From positions 1 through 64,000 of the forward strand of contig JBNKCG010000070.1 in assembly GCA_050287605.1 (NCBI GenBank): 64,000 nt of DNA, written 5' to 3'. The position numbers and the translations under genes were made by a program. The stretch comes from QQUJ01 sp050287605 (GTDB taxonomy: Bacteria; Pseudomonadota; Gammaproteobacteria; QQUJ01). Below are positions 34,952-43,883 of this stretch, piece after piece (within the stretch, counting starts at the first letter, position 1; every line of letters starts with the position of its first letter). The notes under the pieces are model-generated. The model saw nothing but the letters and a program-made list of their open reading frames with translations. It was not told the origin of the DNA and made no database searches.

Positions 34952-37615
34952 TCACTTTCCGCGCGAACCGGAATCGACGCCAGAACCGGTGACGCGCGGC
35001 GCTACCGCGGTCCGGTCGGCCAATATCAACGCAAGCGTGTGCATGGGTAGCGGTCGGCTGAAGTAATAACCCTGCGCCGCGTCGCAGCCGTGCGCACCGA
35101 GGAAATCGAGTTGCTCCTTGGTCTCGACACCTTCGGCGATGACCCGGATCCCAAGGCTGCGCGCCATGGAGAGGATGGCGGCGACAATGGCCGCGTCGTT
35201 GCCGTCGGCCGGGATGTCGCGCACGAACGAACGATCGATCTTGACGTGGCCGATCGGCAGGTGCTTGAGATAGGCGAGACTGGAATAGCCGGTACCGAAA
35301 TCGTCGATGGAGAATTTGACCCCCAGCGCGCTCAACTCGCGCATCGCGGTGCGGGTGTTCTCGGCGTTCTGCATCAGCAGCGTCTCGGTGATCTCCAGCC
35401 CCAGTCGATGCGGATCGAGACCGGTCTCTTCCAGCACATCGACCACCGTCTTGAGCACGTCGCCCTGCTGGAACTGACGCGGCGAGACGTTGACCGCAAC
35501 GCTCAACGGCTCTTCTCCCGGAGCAGGCAAGTACGCCTGACAAGTCCGGCACGCCTCACGCAGCACCCATTCGCCAAGGCGCACGATGAGCCCGGTCTCC
35601 TCGGCCACCGGAATGAACTCATCCGGAGGAACCAGTCCACGCTGCTCATGCTGCCAGCGTACCAACGCCTCCACCCCGATTATCCGTCCCGACTGCAGTT
35701 CGACCACCGGCTGATAGTGCAGCAGCAATTCACCATGATCGACGGCGTGGCGCAGCGCGCTCTCCAGCGTCAGACGCGCCTGTGCCCTGGCGGTCATATC
35801 CGGCGAGTAGAACTCGTACCCGTTGCCGCCATACTCCTTGGCGCGGTACATGGCGACATCGGCATTGCGCAGCAAGGCCTCTGCGTCGCCGTTGTCCGAT
35901 GGATAGAGCGTGATACCGATGCTGGCACCGGTGTAGAGCTCGTGTTCCGCGATGCGAAACGGCAGGCTGAGCGTATGTAGAATATTTTGCGCCACGTGGG
36001 CCGCATCCTCTTCGTGACCCATGTCGACCAGAATCAGCGTGAACTCGTCGCCCGCCAGGCGCGCCACGGTATCGCCCTCGCGAACGCAAGCGACGAGGCG
36101 CTCGGCCACGGCTTTGAGAAACTGGTCACCGATGCCGTGACCCAGGCTGTCGTTGATGGTCTTGAAGCGATCGAGATCGAGGAACGCCACCGCCACCACG
36201 CGCTGATGACGATGCGCGTCGTGCAATGCCTGCGCGAGGCGGTCGGTGAACAGCACGCGGTTGGGCAGGCCGGTCAGGGCATCGTAGTGAGCCAGATACT
36301 GGAGACGCTCCTCAACGTACTTGCGCTGAATAACGCTGCCGAGCTGCGTCGCCACTCCGCGCACCAGATTCACGGTGCGTTCGTCCTCGGAATGCGTATC
36401 GCCAAGAAAGAACTCCAGCACCGCCAGCACACGCTCGTCCGCCAACACGGGCACCGCCAGCGCCGCCTGGATACCCACCTTGTGGGCAGTCGCCGCCCGC
36501 GGACATGTCGCCTCGGCGACCACGTCGGGCAACCAGATCGCCTCCCTGCAAACCCAGACGCGCCCCGGTAGCCCCTCTCCCCTCGCAAAGCGCAACTCGA
36601 GACTCACCGTACGCAGGGGCTCCATCTCCTTATTGCCGCAATACCAAGCCGGGCTGCACTCGATGACGGTTTCATCGGAACCAGGAACCCAAGCCTGAGC
36701 CAGTCCCCAACCGGTAGTTTCGCACACGCGAGTCAAGGTGACCGTCAGCGCGGCGTCCACGTCACCGGCCTCGTTCGCGGCCTGAGTGATGGTTTGCAGC
36801 AACCGCAACTCCTCTTCGGCGCGCTTGCGCTCAGAGATGTCACGCAGGAACACCGTGAATGTGGTAGTGCCGCCTTCGACCAGCTTGGAGATGGTGGCTT
36901 CGGCAGGAAACTCACTGCCGTCCTTGCGCCGGCCGTAGATCTCGCTGCGCTCGTGCACGCGCCGCGCCGTCTGCGGCGAGTCGGCGAACTGATGCATCAG
37001 TTTGCGGTGCGGTGTGACAAACCGCGACGGCAATAGCACGTCAAGCAGCTGCCCCTCCACCTCTTCGCTGCGATAGCCGAATATCCGTTCGGCCCCGTGG
37101 TTGAACACGGTGATGCGTTGATCGGCGTCCACTGCCACCACAGCGTCGGCGGCCATGGTCAGGATGTTGCGAAAGCGTGCGTCGGCCCGGCGCCGTTCGA
37201 CTTCGGCACGCCGGCGCTCGCGCTTGACAGCTACGTCGCGCAGTTCGCGGTCCACCGCGGGCAGCAGACGCTTGTAGCTGCCCTTCATGATGTAGTCCTG
37301 GGCACCGGCCTTCAGGGCCGCCACCGCGGTGTCCTCGCCGATGGTCCCCGAAACGAAAATAAACGGGATATCCAGCCCCGCACCCCGCACCAACGCCAGC
37401 GCCTGGGTGCCGCTGAACTGCGGCATAGTGTAGTCGGCGAAGACGATATCCCACTCCTGGCGTGCCAGCGCTGCCCGCAACGCCTCCTCCGTCTCGACGC
37501 GATGATGCGTCGGTTCATAGCCGCCGCGCTTGAGTTCGCGCAACAGCAACGCGCAATCGTCGTCCGAGTCCTCGACGATCAGCACGCGCAGCGGTAGCCC
37601 TTCGCGTTTTTCCAT
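34952..37615 (-). CDS. REC-PAS-GAF-GGDEF-EAL cyclic di-GMP protein
   Basis: 887 residues, soluble. Receiver 10-125 (acidic E15/D16, phospho-acceptor D61, K111), PAS about 146-266, GAF about 285-430, GGDEF with the variant AGDEF at 521-525 and RxxD site REGD just before, EAL with EAL at 649-651 and intact ITETLLM, DDFGTGYSS and KIDRSF. Probably a phosphodiesterase or bifunctional enzyme switched by phosphorylation. It lies 14 nt downstream of a response-regulator gene and near a histidine kinase, suggesting one phosphorelay operon. A fragment of a paralogue lies at 45607-45876. Confidence 0.92.
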   Translation of the reverse strand: MEKREGLPLRVLIVEDSDDDCALLLRELKRGGYEPTHHRVETEEALRAALARQEWDIVFADYTMPQFSGTQALALVRGAGLDIPFIFVSGTIGEDTAVAALKAGAQDYIMKGSYKRLLPAVDRELRDVAVKRERRRAEVERRRADARFRNILTMAADAVVAVDADQRITVFNHGAERIFGYRSEEVEGQLLDVLLPSRFVTPHRKLMHQFADSPQTARRVHERSEIYGRRKDGSEFPAEATISKLVEGGTTTFTVFLRDISERKRAEEELRLLQTITQAANEAGDVDAALTVTLTRVCETTGWGLAQAWVPGSDETVIECSPAWYCGNKEMEPLRTVSLELRFARGEGLPGRVWVCREAIWLPDVVAEATCPRAATAHKVGIQAALAVPVLADERVLAVLEFFLGDTHSEDERTVNLVRGVATQLGSVIQRKYVEERLQYLAHYDALTGLPNRVLFTDRLAQALHDAHRHQRVVAVAFLDLDRFKTINDSLGHGIGDQFLKAVAERLVACVREGDTVARLAGDEFTLILVDMGHEEDAAHVAQNILHTLSLPFRIAEHELYTGASIGITLYPSDNGDAEALLRNADVAMYRAKEYGGNGYEFYSPDMTARAQARLTLESALRHAVDHGELLLHYQPVVELQSGRIIGVEALVRWQHEQRGLVPPDEFIPVAEETGLIVRLGEWVLREACRTCQAYLPAPGEEPLSVAVNVSPRQFQQGDVLKTVVDVLEETGLDPHRLGLEITETLLMQNAENTRTAMRELSALGVKFSIDDFGTGYSSLAYLKHLPIGHVKIDRSFVRDIPADGNDAAIVAAILSMARSLGIRVIAEGVETKEQLDFLGAHGCDAAQGYYFSRPLPMHTLALILADRTAVAPRVTGSGVDSGSRGK

Positions 37616-37629
37616 ACGGATACGACACC

Positions 37630-38076
37630 CTACGTCATCTTCCCCAGCGGCTGTTCATTGAGTAGCAGCCAATACAATCCCAGCTGCCTCGTCGCAGCGA
37701 TGAAGTCGTCAAAGTTCACCGGCTTCCGAACATAACTGTTGGCACCCATACGATAGCCGTCGATCAGATCCTGCTCCTCCTTGGAAGAGGTGAGAATCAC
37801 CACCGGGATCAGCTCCGTCCGTGGATCGCGGCGGATATTCTGCAATACCTCCAAGCCGTCCACTTTGGGGAGCTTCAGATCCAGCAACACCACAGCGGGA
37901 CGCTCCGCCGGGTCACACCCGGCGTACCGCCCCCTGCCGAACAGATAGTCGAGCGCTTCGGCTCCGTCACGCGCCACCACTACTTCATTGCCGATGTTGT
38001 TTTTCTTGAGTGCGCGCAACGTCAGCGCCTCATCGTCCGGGTTGTCCTCCACCAACAGAATGACCTTCTCCTTCAT
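37630..38076 (-). CDS. Single-domain response regulator, Rcp1-like
   Basis: 148 residues, a receiver only. Acidic pocket E10/D11, phospho-acceptor D66 in VLLDLKLPKVDG, K118 in VRKPVNF. The insertion around FGRGRYAGCDPAERP and the NFDDF ending are typical of Rcp1-like partners of phytochrome-type kinases. Start at 38076, because GGGAG lies 7 nt upstream; the longer frame overlaps the kinase gene. Placed 17 nt after the kinase stop, it is the likely phosphoacceptor from that kinase. Confidence 0.92.
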   Translation of the reverse strand: MKEKVILLVEDNPDDEALTLRALKKNNIGNEVVVARDGAEALDYLFGRGRYAGCDPAERPAVVLLDLKLPKVDGLEVLQNIRRDPRTELIPVVILTSSKEEQDLIDGYRMGANSYVRKPVNFDDFIAATRQLGLYWLLLNEQPLGKMT

Positions 38077-38093
38077 GGCTTGCTCCCAACCGC

Positions 38094-40154
38094 CTACAGA
38101 GTGAAGCGAAACACTGCGCCGTTGTCTTTTTCGCTCTCCGCCCAAATGCGGCCACCGTGTTTGTGGATGACGCGCTGCGCCGTAGCCAGTCCGATGCCGG
38201 TACCGGGAAACTCGCGCGCATCGTGCAGACGCTGAAAGGCCGAGAAGAGCTTGTCGGAATACGCCATATCGAAACCGACGCCGTTGTCGCGCACGAAGTA
38301 GCTGGTTTCCTCAACGCGGTGGGTGACTCCGAACTCGATTCGCGCAACCTGCCGCGGACGTGTGAACTTCCAAGCGTTGTTCAACAAGTTCTCCAGCGCC
38401 ACGCGCAACAGCCGTCCATCCGCCTGCGCCACCAATCCTTCGGCAATGGCAAATTCGGCGCTGCGGTGTGGTTCGGTCTGTTGCAACTCGCTGGCAATGG
38501 TGGCGGCGATGGCGCTGATGTCCACTTGATCGCGATTCAGCTCGGTGCGCGCAACGCGCGATAGCTTGAGCAGATCGTCGATTAGACTGCCCATGCGTTG
38601 CGCAGCGCCGCGCACCCGCCGCAAGTAATCACGGCCCTCGTCATCGAGACGATCGTGGTAGTCCTCCAACAACGCCTGACTAAACCCGTCGAGGGCGCGC
38701 AGCGGCGCTCGCAGATCGTGCGAAACCGAGTAGCTGAACGCCTCCAGTTCGCGGTTTGCCGCTTCCAGGTCGACCGTGCGGCGCAGGAGATCGTCGTTGA
38801 GTTGTTCGATCTCGCGTTCGGCCTGCTTGTCGCGCGTCACGTCGCGGATATCGCTGACCACCAACGGACCGGACTCGGTGGCGAGAACGCTCAGACTGAT
38901 GCCCACGGGAAACTCTTCGCCACTCTTGCGTCGGGCGTGCAGCTCCATTCCCGCTCCCATTGCGCGCGTGTGCGGTTCACGCGCGTAGTCGGCACGATGG
39001 TGTACGTGCGCCGCACGCAGGCGCGCGGGAACCAATACTTCGACATGCAGCCCGATCAGTTCGTCGCGCGCATAGCCAAACAGTACTTCGGCCTGGGCGT
39101 TTGCGAGCGTAATGACGCCCTCGCCGTTGCAGATAATGACGGCGTCGGGTGCCGACTCGAACAGACCGCGAAACTGCTTTTCCAGCCGCTTACGCTCATC
39201 GACCTCGCGCTGCATGGCGGCGGTGCGCTCTTCGACACGCGCTTCAAGCACCTCGTTGGCATCGCGCAGCGCCTGCTCGGCGCGGCGGCGACGCGTATCC
39301 ACCCGGTGCAGCGAAACCGCGCTCAACGACACCAACACTGCAAAGACGACGACGTTGATGGTGGTGTGCAGCGCCAACCCGAACTCAAACCCGTAGTAGC
39401 CTGCCCGCTCCCCCGCCAGACGCACCCCGGCCACCAACGGCGGCACCACCAGTGCGGCTGGGATGAGGCGGCGCGCGATATAGCCGCCCGCGCTGTCGGC
39501 CGTAATAATGCTCATCAACCCCGCGGTCGGCCGCGCACAAAAGATGCCGACTGCCAACAGGCAGGCAACGAGCACGGTGGGTAGGGACATGGACGAGTAG
39601 AGCTCCATCGCGTAGAGCGACTCCACCCCGTATCCGTAGCCCAGCAACGCGACATAGCTGATCAGGCCGGCGGCCAATGCAAGGCCTTCGGCCGGTCGCC
39701 GGCCTCGTGGCGTCGTGTAGTCAACGAGTAGCAGCGCCGTGCCCAGCAACAACAGGGCAAGCGCCGTATTGGGCGCCGGACGGCCAGGCGGGGCGCCGGC
39801 CGCGACGCTGTCAGGATCGGAAAACAGCAGTTGGTCGATGGCGAGGTTCCACCCCGCCAGGTACTCCGTCAGCGTGAGCAGGCCGATGCCGGCCGCCACG
39901 GTGGCACACACTCGCCCGATGCGCTTGGCAGCCCCCCGCACGGGTGACGCCGCCAACCACAGCGCGGCGCCGGCCGCGGCTAGCCCCAGCGCGGTGTTGA
40001 TCTTCATAGTCGCCAGACCCGGCAGGCCGCTGCGTAAAGCGGCGATATCCAGACCCCAGCCGCCGACCACCACAACCGCACCCACCGACACGGCAAACAG
40101 CGCCGCTGTCTGCACATAATGATAGGGGCGAATATGGTGCAGCCACCCATTCAT
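38094..40154 (-). CDS. Membrane PAS sensor histidine kinase
   Basis: 686 residues. An N-terminal block of about seven to eight hydrophobic helices (to about residue 280), coiled-coil, PAS (about 322-440), HisKA with phospho-acceptor H479 (SVSHDLRAPLRALDGFS) and HATPase with N-box ENLLNNAWKF and G boxes VRDNGVGFD and GTGIGLA. This kinase type resembles phytochrome-like kinases that pair with Rcp1 receivers, and such a receiver is the next gene. Signal unknown. GGAGG precedes the ATG. A paralogous ATPase scrap is fused to an EAL scrap at 45877-45940. Confidence 0.92.
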   Translation of the reverse strand: MNGWLHHIRPYHYVQTAALFAVSVGAVVVVGGWGLDIAALRSGLPGLATMKINTALGLAAAGAALWLAASPVRGAAKRIGRVCATVAAGIGLLTLTEYLAGWNLAIDQLLFSDPDSVAAGAPPGRPAPNTALALLLLGTALLLVDYTTPRGRRPAEGLALAAGLISYVALLGYGYGVESLYAMELYSSMSLPTVLVACLLAVGIFCARPTAGLMSIITADSAGGYIARRLIPAALVVPPLVAGVRLAGERAGYYGFEFGLALHTTINVVVFAVLVSLSAVSLHRVDTRRRRAEQALRDANEVLEARVEERTAAMQREVDERKRLEKQFRGLFESAPDAVIICNGEGVITLANAQAEVLFGYARDELIGLHVEVLVPARLRAAHVHHRADYAREPHTRAMGAGMELHARRKSGEEFPVGISLSVLATESGPLVVSDIRDVTRDKQAEREIEQLNDDLLRRTVDLEAANRELEAFSYSVSHDLRAPLRALDGFSQALLEDYHDRLDDEGRDYLRRVRGAAQRMGSLIDDLLKLSRVARTELNRDQVDISAIAATIASELQQTEPHRSAEFAIAEGLVAQADGRLLRVALENLLNNAWKFTRPRQVARIEFGVTHRVEETSYFVRDNGVGFDMAYSDKLFSAFQRLHDAREFPGTGIGLATAQRVIHKHGGRIWAESEKDNGAVFRFTL

Positions 40155-40480
40155 CCTTGCCTCCGAACGACAATGGCGCCAAACGTTGCCGCGTATCGCT
40201 CACGACTGTCTTGTCCTCGTCGGGCGATGACGTGCCCTCGGGCGCAACCTTGCAGTCGATCCCACGCTCATTCGCAGTAATCCGTCCTTGAGACAGTGGC
40301 GGCTTCATCGGCATCTCTGCCCACACCGTACCGAACGGGTCCCGGGGGGGAGATTTACCCACAAACACCAAGTAAATCCCTGTCGTTGTTGATATTTTGG
40401 TCTAGCTAAAGTGTAGACCTCGCAACCTTGATTGGAAGAACCGCCCGTCGGCACTCACCACCACCTGCCGTCCAGAAACA

Positions 40481-40509
40481 TTCAGCACGAACCGCTGGCG
40501 CGCTAGAAT
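40481..40509 (+). promoter_or_regulatory. Likely marR-emrAB promoter
   Basis: TTCAGC (40481-40486) and TAGAAT (40504-40509) are separated by 17 bp, a plausible sigma-70 promoter. The start of transcription would fall near 40516, inside the dyad region that follows. Confidence 0.5.
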
Positions 40510-40510
40510 A

Positions 40511-40541
40511 GATAGGAACCTAATTAATTGATACCTATCAA
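40511..40541. promoter_or_regulatory. Candidate MarR operator abutting the marR start codon
   Basis: TTGATACCTATCAA (40528-40541) is a perfect 6-bp dyad with a 2-bp centre and ends at the base before the ATG. GATAGG (40511-40516) and CCTATC (40534-40539) form a second, wider dyad. MarR-family repressors bind such short AT-rich palindromes over their own promoter. No Shine-Dalgarno separates it from the ATG. Confidence 0.6.
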
Positions 40542-40973
40542 ATGAGCACTGACAATCTGGGCCCTCTGCTGAGCGACACCGCCCGCGCCTGGCGCACCCT
40601 GCTCGACAAGCGGTTGCGTCCGCTGGGACTGAGCCAGGCGAAGTGGACGGTGCTGTTGGTGCTGGCCCGACACGGCGACGGCCTCACCCAGAAGCAACTT
40701 TCCGAGCGTCTCAGTGTGGAAGGGCCGTCGCTGGTGGGAACGCTGGATCGCCTGGAGGCCGACGGGTGGGTCGGGCGACGGGTATCGGAGTTCGACCGCC
40801 GCGCCAAAACCGTGCATCGCACCGACAAGGCGGTGGAACTGACGCGCGAAATCGAACAAGTGGCCGCCCGGTTGCGCAGCGAACTGTTCGCCGGCATCCC
40901 CACCGGAGAGATCGAACAGACCATGACCCTATTGACCCGGCTCAAACAGCGGATCGAACAGATCGGCGCTTGA
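40542..40973 (+). CDS. MarR/SlyA-family transcriptional regulator
   Basis: 143 residues with a winged helix-turn-helix (about 30-95; KQLSERLSVEGPSLVGTLDRLEADGWV and the wing RRVSEFDRRAKTV). First gene of an operon with a membrane-fusion protein and a DHA2 pump, so it probably represses efflux until a phenolic or drug-like ligand binds. The mRNA leader is very short before the ATG. Confidence 0.93.
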   Translation: MSTDNLGPLLSDTARAWRTLLDKRLRPLGLSQAKWTVLLVLARHGDGLTQKQLSERLSVEGPSLVGTLDRLEADGWVGRRVSEFDRRAKTVHRTDKAVELTREIEQVAARLRSELFAGIPTGEIEQTMTLLTRLKQRIEQIGA

Positions 40974-40989
40974 AGGAGGTTGGCAACCT

Positions 40990-41973
40990 ATGCAGGCATT
41001 GAAACTCGGAGCGCTGGCGCTGATGCTGGCGACCGCATCCGGCGCCATCTACGGCTACAAGACCTACAGCGAGCACTACCCCTCGACGGACGATGCCTAC
41101 GTAGTGGCCAACACCGTGCACGTCGCGCCGCAGGTGAGCGGGCAAGTGGAACGCGTGTTCGTCAGCGATCATCAGCACGTCGATCAAGGCGATCCCCTGT
41201 ACCAGATTGCCGACGCGCCGTTTCGCTACGCGGCGGACGCGGCCCAGGCACGGCTTGGGCTGGCGCGCCAGACCATTGCCGGTAACCAAGCCGCCGTTAC
41301 CTCGGCCGAGGCCGAGGTTCGCCGCCAGCGAGTGTTGCTGGAAAACGCCAAGCTGCGCGCACAGCGCAACCGCGAACTGCGTGCCGACAACTTCGTGGCC
41401 CGCCAAAGCGCAGACGATTCCGAGGCCGACTACCGCTCCGCGCAGGCCGGTCTGGAAGTGGCCACGGCGCACCTCAACGAAGCGCGCGAGAAGCTGGGTG
41501 CGGCCGGCGACACCAACCAGGCCGTGCTCGAAGCCAAAGCCGCTCTCGACCAGGCGCGCTGGGCATTGGCGCACACCCGTGTCGACGCCGCCTGCAGCGG
41601 TTACGTCGCCGAAAAACACCTCAATCCGGGCGATGCGGTCAGCCAGGGCGTACCCGGTTTCGTGCTGGTATGCAGCGACTCCTATTGGGTGGAGGCGAAT
41701 TTCAAGGAGACCGAACTGACACACATCCTCCCGGGGCAAAAAGTGGAGATCGAGGTGGACATGTACCCCGGTAAGACCTATCACGGCGAGGTGGAGGCCA
41801 TCGGTGCGGCCAGCGGCGTGGCCTTTTCGCTGCTGCCGCCGCAGAACGCCAGTGGCAACTGGGTCAAGGTCACCCAACGGGTACCGGTGAAGATCCGCGT
41901 CCTGGACGCCGATCCCGAGCACCCGCTGCGCGTCGGCACCAGCACCCAGGTAAAGGTGGACACGCGGAGCTGA
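40990..41973 (+). CDS. emrA: EmrA-like membrane fusion protein
   Basis: 327 residues. One N-terminal membrane helix (about 4-22), then STDDAYVVANTVHVAPQVSG, the lipoyl/barrel-sandwich start typical of EmrA/HlyD, a coiled-coil hairpin (about 90-180) and the second half DAACSGYVAEKHLNPGDAV. It links the inner-membrane pump to an outer-membrane channel. AAGGAGG lies upstream of the ATG; 16 nt after marR. Confidence 0.93.
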   Translation: MQALKLGALALMLATASGAIYGYKTYSEHYPSTDDAYVVANTVHVAPQVSGQVERVFVSDHQHVDQGDPLYQIADAPFRYAADAAQARLGLARQTIAGNQAAVTSAEAEVRRQRVLLENAKLRAQRNRELRADNFVARQSADDSEADYRSAQAGLEVATAHLNEAREKLGAAGDTNQAVLEAKAALDQARWALAHTRVDAACSGYVAEKHLNPGDAVSQGVPGFVLVCSDSYWVEANFKETELTHILPGQKVEIEVDMYPGKTYHGEVEAIGAASGVAFSLLPPQNASGNWVKVTQRVPVKIRVLDADPEHPLRVGTSTQVKVDTRS

Positions 41974-41974
41974 G

Positions 41975-43528
41975 ATGAGCGACACCCCGGACGCCATGCA
42001 GTCCATGCGCCGCCACCGCCTGTTGACCTCCATCGCGGTGATGTCGGCCACGGTGATGCAGGTGATCGACACCACCATCGTCAACGTGGCGCTGCCGCGC
42101 ATGCAGGGGGAACTGAGCGCCACTCCCGACCAGATCAGCTGGGTGCTCACCTCCTATCTGGTCTCCTCGGGCATCGTCATGCTGCTCACCGGCTATTTCA
42201 CCGACCGCCTAGGCCAGAAGCGTTTTCTGCTGTTCAGCATCGCGGGCTTCACCGCCTCGTCGGTGATGTGCGGTCTCTCTGGCTCGCTCGCCGAGATCGT
42301 CTCCTTTCGCCTGCTGCAAGGGGTGTTCGGCGCCGCCCTGGTGCCGTTGTCGCAATCGATCATGGTGCAGACCTTTCCCTTGGCCGAGCGCGGCAAAGCG
42401 ATGGCGATCTGGGGGGTCGGCGTGATGGTGGGCCCGATTCTGGGGCCTACGCTCGGCGGCTGGCTGACCGAGGTACTGAGCTGGCGCTGGACCTTTTTCA
42501 TCAACCTGCCGGTGGGCATCTTTTCGGCGCTGCTGGTATGGCGCACCGTGGCGCAGACGGAACTCAAACAGCGCGACATGGATTGGGTGGGTCTGATCCT
42601 GCTGGCCATGGCCATCGGAGGGCTGCAGTTCATCCTCGATCGCGGCAACCAGGACGACTGGCTCCAGGCGCAGACGATTCAGTACACCGCCGCGGTGAGC
42701 GTAGTGGGCTTTCTCGGCTTCATCTGGCACGGGCTGACCAAGCACGAACACATCGTCTTTGACCCCCTGCTGTTCCGCGACCGCAACTTCACCACCGCCA
42801 GCCTGCTGCTAGCGGTGTTCGGCCTGGGTCTGTTCGGCACGCTGATGCTGCAGCCGCTGATGCTGGAGAACCTGCTCGGTTATCCCGCCCTCGACACGGG
42901 CATGATGCTGGCGCCGCGTGGCATGGCGAGCATGTTCAGCATGATGCTGGTGGGACGGCTCATCGGCCGCGTCGACCCGCGCGCACTGATCCTCACCGGC
43001 ATGGTGATCTTCTCGGTCGGATCGTGGTTCATGACACGCTACAACCTAGAGATCTCGGTCGCCTGGATCGTGATTCCTGCAGTGATTCAAGGCTTGGGCC
43101 TGGGTCTGGTCTTCGTACCGCTGTCCACGGTGGCCTTCTCCACGCTGCCCCAGCGACTGGCTGCCGAGGCCGCCGGCATCTACAGCGTGATGCGCACCAT
43201 CGGCTCGTCCATCGGCATCTCGATTCTGGTGACGCTGATGACCAACCACGCCCAGGTTGCCTGGCAAAATTTGGGGGCGCACATCAATCCCTACAATCCC
43301 GCGGTGCCCGACTATCTGCGCGGCCTGCACCTGGATATCGGCAGCGCGCGAGCCCCCTACGTACTGGCACGCGAGCTGGGGCGCCAAGCCACCCTGCTCG
43401 GCATGCTGGATGCGTTCACGCTGGTGACCTGGAGCTTCACCCTGATGCTGCCTCTGGTGCTGGTGATGCGCTACCGCCATCCCGGGCAAGAGGCGCCGGC
43501 CGCGCAGGCAGCCGCCGCTGGCGAATAA
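41975..43528 (+). CDS. emrB: EmrB-like DHA2 family drug efflux transporter
   Basis: 517 residues, 14 predicted membrane helices. MFS signature motifs: DTTIVNVALPRMQGEL in helix 1 and GYFTDRLGQKR in the first cytoplasmic loop, with GPILGPTLGGWLTE as the antiporter motif C. Proton-driven export of hydrophobic drugs or phenolics with EmrA. Starts 1 nt after the emrA stop. Convergent with a truncated VOC gene 15 nt downstream. Confidence 0.94.
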   Translation: MSDTPDAMQSMRRHRLLTSIAVMSATVMQVIDTTIVNVALPRMQGELSATPDQISWVLTSYLVSSGIVMLLTGYFTDRLGQKRFLLFSIAGFTASSVMCGLSGSLAEIVSFRLLQGVFGAALVPLSQSIMVQTFPLAERGKAMAIWGVGVMVGPILGPTLGGWLTEVLSWRWTFFINLPVGIFSALLVWRTVAQTELKQRDMDWVGLILLAMAIGGLQFILDRGNQDDWLQAQTIQYTAAVSVVGFLGFIWHGLTKHEHIVFDPLLFRDRNFTTASLLLAVFGLGLFGTLMLQPLMLENLLGYPALDTGMMLAPRGMASMFSMMLVGRLIGRVDPRALILTGMVIFSVGSWFMTRYNLEISVAWIVIPAVIQGLGLGLVFVPLSTVAFSTLPQRLAAEAAGIYSVMRTIGSSIGISILVTLMTNHAQVAWQNLGAHINPYNPAVPDYLRGLHLDIGSARAPYVLARELGRQATLLGMLDAFTLVTWSFTLMLPLVLVMRYRHPGQEAPAAQAAAAGE

Positions 43529-43543
43529 GCGACGCTCAGCTCG

Positions 43544-43855
43544 TCAACGGCAGTAGTTGGGATGGTAGATCTCACGAATCCCTGGCGGGCCGTTGTCCTG
43601 CCCGCCAGCGGCCAGCGCCGCGTCGTAAAAAGCCCGCACCTGCGCACGGTTTTCAGCAACAAAGGCGATGTGCATAGGCCGTTGCGGTTGCGTATGCGTG
43701 CCGAACCAGAACGCGGGTTTCCCACCCTTACCCATGCCGGCCCAGCCCTCCACCTCCATCACCGGTTCGATCCCCAACGGCGCCAAGGCCTGTCGATAAA
43801 AGACCTTGCTCCTCTCGAAATCCCGCACCGCGATTCCCATGTGATCGATGATCAT
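43544..43855 (-). pseudogene. Truncated second copy of the VOC gene
   Basis: 103 residues matching the intact VOC protein at 33863-34234 with about five differences over the first 101 residues, then breaking after EIYHPNY into CR and a stop. The final 22 residues, including the metal-ligand Glu in HNIEAV, are missing. DNA similarity starts at 43552 (equivalent to 33931) and continues past the start codon into the neighbouring GGDEF gene. The stretch 43552-43740 is almost identical between copies while 43755-43960 has many differences. Likely nonfunctional. Confidence 0.8.
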
Positions 43856-43883
43856 GACGCACCTCCCAATGCCAGAGTCTGTT

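Larger units (their letters stand above)
40155..40541. other. Divergent intergenic region between kinase and marR
   Basis: No supported gene. It holds the upstream regions of both genes, an inverted repeat GATTTAC/GTAAATC (40353-40359, 40373-40379), another GGTCTA/TAGACC (40399-40404, 40414-40419), and the marR promoter/operator elements listed separately. A minus-strand frame from about 40371 runs out of phase into the kinase gene and lacks support. Confidence 0.5.

Noticed and set aside
40155..40371. Minus-strand small ORF before the kinase gene
   Set aside because: It continues out of phase into the kinase, has no family, and would overlap the kinase ribosome-binding site.
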